Assembly: GCF_038150125.1 (NCBI RefSeq)
Contig: NZ_JBBVMF010000010.1
Coordinates: forward strand, 62,001-126,000
Length of the DNA stretch: 64,000 nt
Reading direction: 5' to 3'
Source of the DNA: SW132 sp038150125
Lineage (GTDB): Bacteria; Bacteroidota; Rhodothermia; Balneolales; Balneolaceae
Part shown: positions 44,211 through 53,582 of the stretch, one piece after another
How positions within the stretch are numbered: the first letter of the stretch is position 1
Layout: each line of letters starts with the position of its first letter
Translations under genes and position numbers: made by a program
The notes under the pieces: generated by a model
Databases searched by the model: none
What the model was told of the DNA's origin: nothing
The model's input: the letters and a program-made list of their open reading frames with translations, nothing else

Positions 44211-44375
44211 GAGTGTCCCCCTTTGAAGGGGGCAATGGGGGATGAAAAGTCGTTAGCTCAAAGTTTCATCATAAATATTAGAGTCAAATCTTAGCTCAAA
44301 GAGTCATCCCCCTCGTCCGCCAGCCGGCGGACTCTTCCCCCTTCCCACGAAGTGATCCCTACGGGAGAAGGGGGA
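44211..44375. repeat. Right 35-bp inverted repeat plus composite palindrome block
   Basis: 44211-44245 is the partner of 42919-42953. It is followed by CCGCCAGCCGGCGG (44317-44330), and by CCCCCTTC...GAAGGGGG arms around 44335-44373. The block lies between GH16 and the PKD lipoprotein gene. Confidence 0.8.
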
Positions 44376-44417
44376 CTTTTTAGACTCATTTACTTATCTC
44401 GAACTCACGTTAATCAT

Positions 44418-45863
44418 TTATTCAACCAGCTGGAAGTCATCGATAAAGAATATACCGGGATTACCGTGAGCTTCACCACCAATCTGAATGATGATACGAT
44501 CAAAATCCTGGCGATCGCTGAAGCCGCTGAAATCAAACTCGAGTTCCACCCAGGTATTTGTTTCTAATGACTGGATAATTTCCGCCTGAGTTTGCCATGA
44601 GTTATCACCCATGCCGGTTTTATCGTGTAGTTTAACAGCAACCTGCTGTTTAAGGATACCATCAGACCATGCTTCTTTTTCAACAGCAACTGTTTCGTAA
44701 TCATTATATGAAGGTAAGTATGCCTTTAAACGAATGGTGCTTCGCTGATTCAGATCAATTTCAAATCCGGGATCAATATAGAGGTTATCATAAAAATGAG
44801 CCCCGCCTGATCCTTTTTCATACTTAGCCACTTTGGCTGACGTATTTATTCCCCTGGGAAGAGGATTATCATAATTGGGATTGAAATCAGCGATTTGATC
44901 CGTTACCCAGTCTATATTACCCTCGTCGTCAAAATTATCAAACAATTCTTCAGAGGTATAGGGCAGTGGTTCCGGCTCTTCAACAGGATGTTCGTAACCT
45001 TTAGGAATAAGTGTATGATACCACGCTAATCCATTCGGATCTTCAAATCTGAGAGCTAAACGGTTTTCAGATATTTCCTGAATCTCATATCTGCGCGTTC
45101 CGGCAAAGAAACCAATAAAGGCAGGATCAGAAACTGTAAGGAACATTGTTCCATCCTCCTGTTTAGTGAAATTAAAATTGAGATCGTCCGGCGCACTCCA
45201 GGGTGCCATCAGGTCTCCACCCGGTGCTTCCATTGTTCCTTCAATCTCATCTCCATAAGCTCCATTCAGGAATACATAACCGTTGGTTGTCATGTCAAAC
45301 TCCAGGCCCCGGAGAGTAAATGTGTACTCGTCGGTGTATAATCCTGTACCCGGTTTAGCCATTGGAGCTGCTTCCCACCACTCAGGCCAGTTACCTTCGA
45401 CAGGCCCAACTCCCATGTGTCCGGCTTGAGTACTGTCAACGACCCACGTTTTTCCATCCACATTATCGAGCCCCCCGGTCAGTAGATTTAGATCGGGGTC
45501 ATCAAGCATCCATATTTTTGTCTCTTCGATTGTAATAACTTTCGAATTAACTGCCTGGCCGGATTTGGTGAAGATTGTGAGCTGAACGGTATAATCACCT
45601 TCCAGCGGGTATTGACTCGTAACAACATCACCCTCAGCGGTAGACCCGTTACCAAAGTCCCAGATAGCCTTGAAGCTTTCTGATGTGTTCGCAAACTCGA
45701 TAACATTGGGGTTATCAGCATTGGGCGTCATCTCGAATGTGACGTTGTCGGATTGCGGCGGAGCATCCATATCGGGGGCAGTGGGCACTTGAGGCTCACA
45801 GGCTCCCAATCCAATGATCAGCAGAATCGGGAGTATCCAACGGATTTTATTTGATGTTTTCAT
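44418..45863 (-). CDS. PKD-domain glycan-binding lipoprotein of the Sus-like locus
   Basis: The 481-residue product has a lipobox LGAC (Cys about 22). Residues about 40-110 form a PKD domain (FANTSESFKAIWDFGNGSTAEG; YPLEGDYTVQLTIF). A central region resembles surface glycan-binding proteins found beside SusD genes, and the C-terminal 160 residues form a carbohydrate-binding-like beta sandwich (STIRLKAYLPSYND, WVELEFDFSGFSD, IFFIDDFQLVE). It is probably anchored on the cell surface and helps capture beta-glucan. It is 50 bp downstream of susD in the same operon. Confidence 0.85.
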   Translation of the reverse strand: MKTSNKIRWILPILLIIGLGACEPQVPTAPDMDAPPQSDNVTFEMTPNADNPNVIEFANTSESFKAIWDFGNGSTAEGDVVTSQYPLEGDYTVQLTIFTKSGQAVNSKVITIEETKIWMLDDPDLNLLTGGLDNVDGKTWVVDSTQAGHMGVGPVEGNWPEWWEAAPMAKPGTGLYTDEYTFTLRGLEFDMTTNGYVFLNGAYGDEIEGTMEAPGGDLMAPWSAPDDLNFNFTKQEDGTMFLTVSDPAFIGFFAGTRRYEIQEISENRLALRFEDPNGLAWYHTLIPKGYEHPVEEPEPLPYTSEELFDNFDDEGNIDWVTDQIADFNPNYDNPLPRGINTSAKVAKYEKGSGGAHFYDNLYIDPGFEIDLNQRSTIRLKAYLPSYNDYETVAVEKEAWSDGILKQQVAVKLHDKTGMGDNSWQTQAEIIQSLETNTWVELEFDFSGFSDRQDFDRIIIQIGGEAHGNPGIFFIDDFQLVE

Positions 45864-45913
45864 AATATATGTCCTTTCAGTTTGAAATTTTTGTATTAAA
45901 AAGGATTCGCCTC

Positions 45914-47485
45914 TTAGTACTCTGGGTTCTGTTGAAGCTGACCGTTTGAAATATCGATCTCACTTTGTGGAATAGGGAAAAGTCCCTGTTTTCCTGGTTT
46001 GTAGGAGATTTCAAAATCAGGAGTATCACCTTGATAACCTTCTCTTATTTCTCCGGGTGTTGAAATGTGCTGCTCTGCTTCGCTCTGTCCATATCGCTGG
46101 AGATCCCAGTAGCGGTGACCTTCAAGTGCGAGTTCAATTCTGCGCTCATTTCTGATATTTTCGAGTGTTGCAGCAACTTCGGCCATACCGGCGCGGCTTC
46201 TTACGCGGTCCAGATATGCTTTTGACTGGGCAGGATTACTGTCTAAATGAAGCTCAGCACCCATCAGCAATACATCTGAAAATCGTATAACCCTGTAGTT
46301 GTTGCCCCAGTTTAATTCAAGCTGACCATCAGAGGGAGCATACGATTTATGAGTCGTGTATTTCTTGGTGAACTTTCCGGTGTGTTGAAATCCAATCGTT
46401 AAACCTTCATTAAACTCACTTTCAAAAAGCACGGTGGCCTCAAGACGGGGATCGGCTGGTTCAAAGGCATCCACGAGATTCTGCGTTACAGGGGAGAAGC
46501 TCCATCCGCGAAGGTAATCTTCATCTCCGGGCTGCTCTACACGCGGACCCTGCATCTGTGGTGCCATATTACCTTCACCACCTTGAATAAATCCCCAATC
46601 CCACCAGGGTCTTGAATCGGAATAAGGAATTTCAAATACAGACTCTTCGCTAAACTCAAAGTCAGGTTTAAAGTTATTGGCGTAGTCATCAAGCAGTGTG
46701 TGCCCGCTCTGATTGATAACGTCATCAATCATTTGGGTTGCCATCGGCCGGTCAAAAACAATGTTGCCTGCCGGCAGGTCTTCACCGTAAACGCCTGAAT
46801 AATAGAGGTAAACTCTGCCCATGAGCGAGCGTGCAGCCCAGGTTGAAACCCGGCCAAGCTGATCATTGGCAATGCTCTCAGGCAGATTCGGAATTGCGTC
46901 CATTAAATCCCTTGCAATCTGAGAATACACATCTGCAGGATCTGCTTGCGGCTGATTATACTCATCAGGATTATCAAGCGGAGTGGTAATCAGAGGTACA
47001 TTTTCGAAAAATCGAACGAGGTCAAAGTAGTAGTACGCCCTCAGAAATTTTGCTTCTGCCATCGTACGGCTCTTGAACTCTTCATCAACATCAAGCCCTT
47101 CAACTTCCTTCAGGAACTTGTTGGCTCTGTAGATACCTGTATAGTATTTTTGCCAAAGTCCGTGCACCTCACCGTTTGTGGTGCGGATGTTGTGTTTATC
47201 CACTTCAATAATATTTGGCGCATCGTTTCGGCTCGCTCCGCCTGCATACGCATCATCTGAGGCAATGTCACTCAACATTTCCGGTACGTGAAATCCCACA
47301 ACGGTATTCCACTGGAGAACGTCATAAATAGCAACAAGTGCTTCCTGAGCGTCTTGCTCGGTTTGATAGAAGTTAGACTCAACCCGCTGATCCAGCGGTT
47401 CTACGTTTAGAAAATCATCACAACTGCTTATGAAGCCTGCGATCGCAAGAATCGAAAAGGCTAATAATATTTTTAAGTATTTCAT
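45914..47485 (-). CDS. SusD/RagB-family nutrient-binding lipoprotein
   Basis: The 523-residue product has a lipobox ISSC (Cys about 22) and the usual SusD text: FLNVEPLDQRVESNFYQTEQDAQEAL split across the N-terminus, AEAKFLRAYYYFDLVRFFENVPL, GRVSTWAARSLMGRVYLYY, a C-terminal FSDVLLMGAELHLDSN, and IRNERRIELALEGHRYWDLQRYG. It binds oligosaccharides at the cell surface and caps the SusC channel encoded 31 bp upstream. The quoted first motif is in two parts in the protein: FLNVEPLDQR and FYQTEQDAQEAL. Confidence 0.95.
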   Translation of the reverse strand: MKYLKILLAFSILAIAGFISSCDDFLNVEPLDQRVESNFYQTEQDAQEALVAIYDVLQWNTVVGFHVPEMLSDIASDDAYAGGASRNDAPNIIEVDKHNIRTTNGEVHGLWQKYYTGIYRANKFLKEVEGLDVDEEFKSRTMAEAKFLRAYYYFDLVRFFENVPLITTPLDNPDEYNQPQADPADVYSQIARDLMDAIPNLPESIANDQLGRVSTWAARSLMGRVYLYYSGVYGEDLPAGNIVFDRPMATQMIDDVINQSGHTLLDDYANNFKPDFEFSEESVFEIPYSDSRPWWDWGFIQGGEGNMAPQMQGPRVEQPGDEDYLRGWSFSPVTQNLVDAFEPADPRLEATVLFESEFNEGLTIGFQHTGKFTKKYTTHKSYAPSDGQLELNWGNNYRVIRFSDVLLMGAELHLDSNPAQSKAYLDRVRSRAGMAEVAATLENIRNERRIELALEGHRYWDLQRYGQSEAEQHISTPGEIREGYQGDTPDFEISYKPGKQGLFPIPQSEIDISNGQLQQNPEY

Positions 47486-47516
47486 GATCTGAAGTTTTTA
47501 GGTATTTGAAATTCTG

Positions 47517-50500
47517 TTAGAAAGTAAATGAGACACCAATTCTGTAGCTGCGTGCCTGCGGATATACCCCGCGGTCTACACCTACACTAAATGGTGATGC
47601 TGACCCTATCTCCGGATCAAATCCGCTGTATCCTGTAAAGGTGAAGAGGTTGTCTGCAGAGAGGTAAATCCTTGCCTGTCTCATGCTTACTTTCTCTAAA
47701 ATGTTGAAAGGCAGATTGTAGCCCAACTGAACATTTTTTACTCGCAGATAAGAGCCGTCTTCTACATAAAGGTCTGAGATCTTAGACCAGTTTCCGTTGC
47801 TGTCATTCCATGTGAATCGAGGCAGGTCATTGGATGTGCCCGGCCCGGTCCAACGCTCAAGGTACGATACCGGCATGTTTGTGCTGGACAGATCATGGCG
47901 CCTTGTTGCATTGAAAATTTCATTTCCCAGCGTGCCCTGCATGAATACAGACATATCGAACTGCTTATAGTTGGCTCCAAAGTTCATTCCAAATGTTACA
48001 TCAGGTGTTGGATTACCGATCATTGTGCGGTCAGCATCGTCAATACGGCCGTTTCCATCAAGATCTTTGAAACGAACGTCACCAGGTGCTGCCTGTGGCT
48101 GAAGCAGATCTCCATCGCTATTGGCATAGGCATTCACGTCATCCTGTGTCTGGAAGATCCCGTCGGTTTCGTATCCCCAGAAGTAGCCAATCGGGAATCC
48201 CTCTTCTGCACGTGTTACAATACCATAAGTGGCAAAGCCTGTTCCTACAATTACACCTTCTGCATTACCGATGTGCGTGACTTCATTTTTGTTCACTGCA
48301 AAATTCAGCCCAACATTGTAGCTGAAGTCATTCGTATAGTTTCGGTAATCGACGCTGAATTCGAACCCTTCATTGCTAACGCTGCCGCCATTAATGATTG
48401 GGGCGTTGTTGCCAACGTGTCCCGGAATAGGTGCTCTAACCAGCAGCCCTTCCGTATCTTTTTGATAGTAATCTGTTTTAATAATCAGCTTATCCTGCCA
48501 TAGCCCCAAATCAAGTCCGAAGTTCAGCTGCTCGGATGTTTCCCATTTTAGATTTGGGTTTGGTACGCTTGAGGGAATAGAGCCAGTCGTGAAACGTTCG
48601 TTTCCACCAAAGGTATAGCCAAATCCTGTTGCTATTGTTGAGGTGTAAGCGAAGTTTCCGATGTTTTGATTACCGTTCTGTCCCCAGGATGCACGAAGCT
48701 TCAGGAGGTTGATGTTGTCGTAGTCATCCATGAAAGATTCATTGCTCAAAATCCATCCCAAAGAAACAGATGGGAATACAGCATAACGGTTGTTGGCTCC
48801 AAACTTGGATGAACCATCAACGCGCAAAACACTGTCGAGCAGATATTTTTCATTATAGCTGTAGCTGACGCGGCCAAAGTATGAGAGAAGGGTCTCATTA
48901 TAGGCACCCCCGGCGGTTTGCATCGACTCTTCGTCAGAAGCCACGTTAATCCATGCGTTGGCAGGATTCGTCATCAGCAGGTTTGATTTTGATCCGAAGA
49001 GATCTTCAAACTGAACTTTCTGAGCAGAAATACCGCCTAAAAGTGAAACGTCATGACTTCTGAAATTCTCCTGGTATGAGATTGTATTCTCAAGGTTCCA
49101 GGTGTACCACCGGTTCTCTGATTTACTTACCAGAGACTGGCTGTTGTTCTGTGAGGAGTTCAGGTAAAAAGTTGGGACGAAATTGTCGTTTTGAACGAAT
49201 GCAGCATCAAGTCCAAAGCTACCTCTGAGAACCAGGTTCGGCATAAGATCCAGTTCAGCATAAAGGTTGTTAACCAATTTGTCGACCTGCGTTTCACCGT
49301 GTGTTACCTCCAAACGGGCGACCGGGTTTACAATCTCCTGGGTAACATAATTGGAGATACCAAAGTACTGCCCGTCATTTTGTACGGCACTGCTTGGATA
49401 ACTCACCAAATCATCCGCATCTGTCTCAAAGACAGGAGTGAGGGGATCCATATTTAAAGCATTACTGAGCGGAGATCCCCATTCGCTGTTGCTGAGTACG
49501 GCGTTCCTGTTTATTCTGGTGAAGTTAAAGCTGTTTCCAAATCGAAACACGTCACTCACTTTACTGTCGAGTTTTAAGTTAAACGTATTTCGGCCGAATT
49601 GTGATTTGTCGCCGCCAACAATTCCTTCCTGTGAGAAGATCGTAAAGCCTGTCAGATATTGAGTTCTGTCATTCCCGCCGGAAATCGTGAATTGATGATT
49701 TGTCATAGGAGCATTCTCGTTGAATACTGCGTCTTGCCAGTCGGTTCCACCCGTAACGTCCGGTGACGCTGGGAATGGCATCGTCAGGCCGGCAGATGCA
49801 GCACCTTCGTTCATCATCATCATATACTGGCGTGCATCAAGCACGTTTATTTTTTTCCATGGGTTTTGAATCCCCGCGTAACCATCATATGAAACACTGG
49901 TCACGTTCGGGAGGCCTGATTTTGTTGTGATCAGAACAACACCATTTGCCGCTCTTGCGCCATAAATAGCAGCTGAAGACGCATCTTTCAGAACCTCGAT
50001 CGACTCGATTGAGCCGGGGTTCAGATAATCAATACCACCAACGGGCATTCCGTCAACTACATAAAGCGGATCTGCACTACCTGTGGTACCCGCACCCCGG
50101 ATTCGTATGATAGGAGCTTCACCGGGTTGTCCTGATTGATTAGCAACGAACACACCGGCCGTACGCCCCTGAAGAGATTGTTCAACCCGCAAAACGGGTG
50201 TTTCTCCAATCGTTTTGGAGCTGATGGATGATACTGAGCCGGTTATTTCACTCCTTTTCTTCGTTCCGTAGCCCACAACCACAATCTCATCGCCGGATTC
50301 CAGCACGTTTGGAACCAGAGCTACATTAATTTCGCTTTGGCCATCAACGGGAACTTCCCGGGTCTGGTATCCGATATATGAAAAGCGAAGCGTATCGCCG
50401 GGCTGGATCCCTGTCACTGCATAACGCCCTTCAATATCTGTGGAGGCCCCTCGGTTAGGGCGGCCTTTTATGAGAATATTTACGCCGGGTAATGTTTGAT

Positions 50501-50897
50501 TTGTTGACCGGTCAACCACGACGCCTGTTACGGAGTCGGCAACGGCCACCGGCTTTGGAATTTCCATTTCGGAAATAACAAAGGTCCGGTTCTCGATATA
50601 TTTGAATGCTAAGTTGTGTGGCTTTAGCACTCCTCCAATGATATCCCTAAGAAGGCCATCCTGTATTTCCGCAGGCCCCTGCTTTCCTTTTACCAGGTTG
50701 GTTTCGTATAAAAAGATAATATCATAGTTACTTTCAATTTTGTTCAGAGTCTCTTCCAGGCTCACCGTTTGTTTCCGTTCCTGGGTCAGCTCAGAGTCTG
50801 TTCCTGAAACGTAAAGTTTTGCTTGGTTAGCCTCTACAGGGTGAATGCCCAATAGAAGAGAAAGAAAAACTAACAAGGATAATATTTTAGTTTTCAT
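47517..50897 (-). CDS. SusC/RagA TonB-dependent transporter with N-terminal STN domain
   Basis: The 1126-residue outer-membrane transporter has a signal peptide (LSLLVFLSLLLGIHPVEA), an STN signalling domain (about 40-110, VSLEETLNKIESNYDIIFLY...), a carboxypeptidase-regulatory-like domain (VTGVVVDRSTNQTLPGVNI; YIGYQTREV), a TonB-box-like DEIVVVGYGTKKR, the plug (VEQSLQGRTAGVFV; PLYVVDGMP; IEVLKDASSAAIYGARAANG), and a 22-strand barrel ending SYRIGVSFTF. The STN domain implies that it also signals to the FecR/sigma pair encoded just upstream, so import of glycan would switch on its own locus. Confidence 0.96.
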   Translation of the reverse strand: MKTKILSLLVFLSLLLGIHPVEANQAKLYVSGTDSELTQERKQTVSLEETLNKIESNYDIIFLYETNLVKGKQGPAEIQDGLLRDIIGGVLKPHNLAFKYIENRTFVISEMEIPKPVAVADSVTGVVVDRSTNQTLPGVNILIKGRPNRGASTDIEGRYAVTGIQPGDTLRFSYIGYQTREVPVDGQSEINVALVPNVLESGDEIVVVGYGTKKRSEITGSVSSISSKTIGETPVLRVEQSLQGRTAGVFVANQSGQPGEAPIIRIRGAGTTGSADPLYVVDGMPVGGIDYLNPGSIESIEVLKDASSAAIYGARAANGVVLITTKSGLPNVTSVSYDGYAGIQNPWKKINVLDARQYMMMMNEGAASAGLTMPFPASPDVTGGTDWQDAVFNENAPMTNHQFTISGGNDRTQYLTGFTIFSQEGIVGGDKSQFGRNTFNLKLDSKVSDVFRFGNSFNFTRINRNAVLSNSEWGSPLSNALNMDPLTPVFETDADDLVSYPSSAVQNDGQYFGISNYVTQEIVNPVARLEVTHGETQVDKLVNNLYAELDLMPNLVLRGSFGLDAAFVQNDNFVPTFYLNSSQNNSQSLVSKSENRWYTWNLENTISYQENFRSHDVSLLGGISAQKVQFEDLFGSKSNLLMTNPANAWINVASDEESMQTAGGAYNETLLSYFGRVSYSYNEKYLLDSVLRVDGSSKFGANNRYAVFPSVSLGWILSNESFMDDYDNINLLKLRASWGQNGNQNIGNFAYTSTIATGFGYTFGGNERFTTGSIPSSVPNPNLKWETSEQLNFGLDLGLWQDKLIIKTDYYQKDTEGLLVRAPIPGHVGNNAPIINGGSVSNEGFEFSVDYRNYTNDFSYNVGLNFAVNKNEVTHIGNAEGVIVGTGFATYGIVTRAEEGFPIGYFWGYETDGIFQTQDDVNAYANSDGDLLQPQAAPGDVRFKDLDGNGRIDDADRTMIGNPTPDVTFGMNFGANYKQFDMSVFMQGTLGNEIFNATRRHDLSSTNMPVSYLERWTGPGTSNDLPRFTWNDSNGNWSKISDLYVEDGSYLRVKNVQLGYNLPFNILEKVSMRQARIYLSADNLFTFTGYSGFDPEIGSASPFSVGVDRGVYPQARSYRIGVSFTF

Positions 50898-50943
50898 ATC
50901 ACGTGTGTTTTAGGTCATTATTAATCGATCAGTTTACACTGAA

Positions 50944-51999
50944 TCAGTTCTTTTCTTTGATGTAGACTGTTTGTTGCTGCTGTTCAATATGCAGGTCTGC
51001 CATTTCCGAAAGGCCTTTTAGTAAAAAGCTCAGAGAGGAGTGGTTAAATCTGCCTGTAAGCTTTTTATCTAAGAGAGCCTCGTTTTCTATCTTAACTTCA
51101 ATGTTGTAGGTAAATTCAATCCGATTAATGACATCAGAAAATGGCGTATTATCAAATACCAAGCTATTGCTGGTCCATGACGTATACACATCCGTATTTA
51201 CCTGTTCAACCTGAATCCCTTCAAAATTTTGTGAGAATAGCGCTTTTTCACCGGGTGACATATTGTACTCAAGCTCAATTTTATTATCCTCTCCCCGAAC
51301 GTTAATTCGTACGCTCCCTTCAGCCAAAACCACCTGACTCTGATTGTTTGTGGTGTTTACTGAAAATTTTGTACCAAGCACTGATACAGTTCCATTAGGC
51401 GTATGAACAATAAATGTTCGAGCTTCAGACTCTGCTTTTCGCGCAATATCAAATAATGCTTCGCCCTCAAGCCATACATTCGTGGTGTCGGCTCCGGCTA
51501 TTTTTTGAGGGAGCTTTATTTCTGAATTTGCATTTAAAACAATCATTGATCCGCCAGAATATTGAATGGAGGTTTTTTGGCCTGAATCCGTTTTCATGAC
51601 CCGGTAGTCCACAGTGGCTATCCGGATTTGCTCTGCCTTCTCATAAAGCAGAAAAGAGTTTCCGGCTATAAAACCGAATATGAGAAGTACACTTGCAGCT
51701 ACACCCATCATTGCCCATACCAATTTTCTGGAGTTTTTCCGGGGGTGTCCGAGAGGTTCTGAATGAACGGCGGGTTGAATCCGCCTCTTCAGACGTTTAA
51801 ATTCTATTTCTGCGTTTGGTTTAGGTAAGGTGTAGACGCCTTTGTCTAAGAGCTTGCGGCCTTTCTCCACCAGCTCTGCATGCTGATCGCTCTGTTGCAT
51901 CCAGTCAATCCAGCGGGCCTCCTCTTCTTTGGAAGAGTTTCCGTTCAGGAAGCGGACAAAAGAATCATTTAATAGTAGTTCAGAGAGAGGTCTTGCCAT
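50944..51999 (-). CDS. FecR-family anti-sigma factor
   Basis: The 351-residue product has a cytoplasmic N-terminus (SFVRFLNGNSSKEEEARWIDWM), one membrane helix (LVWAMMGVAASVLLIFGFIAG, about 95-115), the periplasmic FecR domain (VDYRVMKTDSGQKTSIQYSG; GEALFDIARK; FIVHTPNGTVSVLGTKFSVN), and a C-terminal DUF4974-like STN partner (FDNTPFSDVINRIEFTYNIE). It would hold the ECF sigma factor until the SusC STN domain signals. Located 156 bp downstream of the sigma gene and 46 bp upstream of susC. Confidence 0.95.
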   Translation of the reverse strand: MARPLSELLLNDSFVRFLNGNSSKEEEARWIDWMQQSDQHAELVEKGRKLLDKGVYTLPKPNAEIEFKRLKRRIQPAVHSEPLGHPRKNSRKLVWAMMGVAASVLLIFGFIAGNSFLLYEKAEQIRIATVDYRVMKTDSGQKTSIQYSGGSMIVLNANSEIKLPQKIAGADTTNVWLEGEALFDIARKAESEARTFIVHTPNGTVSVLGTKFSVNTTNNQSQVVLAEGSVRINVRGEDNKIELEYNMSPGEKALFSQNFEGIQVEQVNTDVYTSWTSNSLVFDNTPFSDVINRIEFTYNIEVKIENEALLDKKLTGRFNHSSLSFLLKGLSEMADLHIEQQQQTVYIKEKN

Positions 52000-52155
52000 G
52001 ATGATTTAGTAAGAAGATTAACCCCGATATCTACTTATGAAGAGAAGAGCTAAATCTTTATTTACTGAATTTTTTTAAAGTTTTTTTAAGCTCTGAACGA
52101 AAAAGATTTAACAGGTTATTAATATTGAAATTAGGGAGGAAGTGGGGCAGGGGTG

Positions 52156-52797
52156 CTAACTGTTCAGAAATTTGCGCAGGTTATTTATCGCACTGAAGAC
52201 TAAATTGTAGACACTCTGTGTGCGCATTTTCATAACTTTGCCAAGTTCTTTGGTAGAAAGGCCTTCGAAATATTTTAAATAAATAGCTTCTTGCTGACGG
52301 GGAGTGAGATTCTCAATTGCTCTCTTTAATTCTTTGCTATCTTTCTCTTCAAGCTTCAGGATTTCATCCCAGCTATTATAATTAATGAGGGCGTCGAACT
52401 CCTCGATACGGTATTTATTGAACAGTTCATTTCTGCGCTTTGACGCTTTTTTCTTATTAAACAGTTCATGGCGAAGGGAGGAGAAAAGGTAGGCGCGAAT
52501 CGAATTGGGGCAGCTAAGGTTCTCGCGATATTTCCATAGCTGAAAAAAAACCTCTTGTATGGCATCCCGGACGTCATCAGAATGCGGAATAATGCGGTAT
52601 CCATAACTGTAGAGTGAATCAAATGTAACCCCGAAAAGTCTGCCAAGCGACTCCTCATCGCTTTCACGGACTTTCTTCCATATTATCTCCAAATCCACTT
52701 CAGGAGACGGTCTATGCTTTGTCTCCGAAGAGGGTAGATGGGTGTGGCTTTTAAAATTCGATTCTCTCATCTGATTAAAGTTCTGTTGTGATACCAA
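52156..52797 (-). CDS. ECF-family RNA polymerase sigma factor
   Basis: The 213-residue product has sigma region 2 (LGRLFGVTFDSLYSYGYRII; DDVRDAIQEVFFQLWKYREN) and region 4 (LTPRQQEAIYLKYFEGLSTK, then ELGKVMKMRTQSVYNLVFSA), matching the Bacteroidota FecI-like group that regulates SusC/D loci. An ATG at 52770 is an alternative start that would drop a nine-residue leader. It is the first gene of the minus-strand beta-glucan locus. A weak promoter-like TACTTTATG lies upstream on the minus strand. Confidence 0.94.
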   Translation of the reverse strand: MVSQQNFNQMRESNFKSHTHLPSSETKHRPSPEVDLEIIWKKVRESDEESLGRLFGVTFDSLYSYGYRIIPHSDDVRDAIQEVFFQLWKYRENLSCPNSIRAYLFSSLRHELFNKKKASKRRNELFNKYRIEEFDALINYNSWDEILKLEEKDSKELKRAIENLTPRQQEAIYLKYFEGLSTKELGKVMKMRTQSVYNLVFSAINNLRKFLNS

Positions 52798-52982
52798 ACA
52801 ATAAAGGCATAAAGTATCTTGATAATAAGTGTAAGCATCTTTTATGAAAACTGTGGGAAGCGGTCTGACATTGCCTTTGGAATTATTTCAGAGACATACG
52901 TGATTCTCTTCGTAAATGAATTGTATCTGTTGCAGAAAGCCCGTAGTTTTAAAGCTGTTTAGAAACAGGTTTAAACAATCCA

Positions 52983-53058
52983 GGGCCCGTAGCTCAGTTG
53001 GTCAGAGCAGTCGGGTCATGATGGGTTGGTCGTCACGCTTAAAGCGTGACCGGGCCGA
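52983..53058 (+). pseudogene. Broken tRNA-Ile(CAU)-like copy
   Basis: The first 32 bases are identical to the intact tRNA at 53107 (acceptor 5' strand GGGCCCG and D arm). The anticodon stem then carries mismatches (GTCGG against TGGGT), and the T arm is replaced by a perfect hairpin GTCACGC-TTAAA-GCGTGAC (53032-53050) without a TTC loop. The acceptor 3' strand ends CGGGCCG, losing the last pair. CAT is still in the loop. It cannot fold as a normal tRNA. Confidence 0.8.
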
Positions 53059-53106
53059 TGAGATCTGGAAAAGATATTGAAACCGATTTAAGAAATTTAT
53101 TGAAAA

Positions 53107-53180
53107 GGGCCCGTAGCTCAGTTGGTCAGAGCAGTCGACTCATAATCGATTGGTCGCAGGTTCAAGTCCTGCCGGGCCCA
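53107..53180 (+). tRNA. tRNA-Ile with CAU anticodon (lysidine-type, Ile2)
   Basis: 74 nt, full cloverleaf: acceptor GGGCCCG/CGGGCCC, D arm GCTC...GAGC, anticodon stem GTCGA/TCGAT with loop CTCATAA (anticodon CAT at 53141-53143), T arm GCAGG-TTCAAGT-CCTGC, discriminator A. The CCA end is not encoded. The anticodon arm and variable region (CGACTCATAATCG, TTGGTCGC) match E. coli tRNA-Ile2, which reads AUA after C34 is changed to lysidine, rather than elongator Met tRNA. Confidence 0.9.
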
Positions 53181-53260
53181 CATATTTTTCTCACCTCTAT
53201 AATTTGTTTAATAGGCGCAGCGTCAACCCAGGCGTTGATCTTGCGGAGGCATGCTCCGCG

Positions 53261-53280
53261 GTTCAATCCTGCCGGGCCCA
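53261..53280 (+). repeat. tRNA-Ile 3'-end fragment
   Basis: GTTCAATCCTGCCGGGCCCA repeats the last 20 bases of the tRNA (one substitution), 100 bp downstream. A shorter piece, CCGGGCCCACTT, occurs again at 53619-53630. Both are followed by ACTT, and the broken GIY-YIG gene lies between them. Confidence 0.75.
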
Positions 53281-53337
53281 CTTCTTCGCCGAGGCTTCAG
53301 AGTGCGCGCACTACATTAGAAATCAAGAGATAGAAAA

Positions 53338-53582
53338 ATGTACTACGTTTACATACTTAGAAGTGTCAATGAAGATTGGCAATATTTTGGGTACACTTCT
53401 GAATTAAAGCATCGGCTCAACGATCATAATCAAGGTAAAGTCAAGTCTACGAAAGAGCACCACCCTTTAAGATAGCTAGTTATATTGCCATTTAGAATAA
53501 AGAGATCGCTATAAATCTCGAGAGGTATTTAAAGAGTGGTTCGGGTATAGCGTGGCGAAATAAAAGATTACTTGATGTATGA
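53338..53582 (+). pseudogene. Broken GIY-YIG (UPF0213-type) endonuclease gene
   Basis: From ATG 53338 the frame reads MYYVYILRSVNEDWQYFGYT, then SELKHRLNDHNQGKVKSTKE and stops early at HHPLR. A frame shift near 53470 and one in-frame TAG recover the rest of the family: FKIASYIAI, NKEIAINLERYLKSGSG, IAWRNKRLLDV, ending 53582. UPF0213 proteins are about 80-90 residues, so this is one complete gene carrying two lesions. It lies between two copies of a tRNA-end sequence, as though it entered or spread with a tRNA-targeting unit. Confidence 0.75.

Noticed and set aside
52983..53058. Second functional tRNA-Ile
   Set aside because: Anticodon stem mismatches, missing T loop and unpaired acceptor end rule out a normal cloverleaf.
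53107..53180. Elongator tRNA-Met
   Set aside because: The CAT anticodon fits, but the anticodon arm and variable region match lysidine-type tRNA-Ile2 much better.
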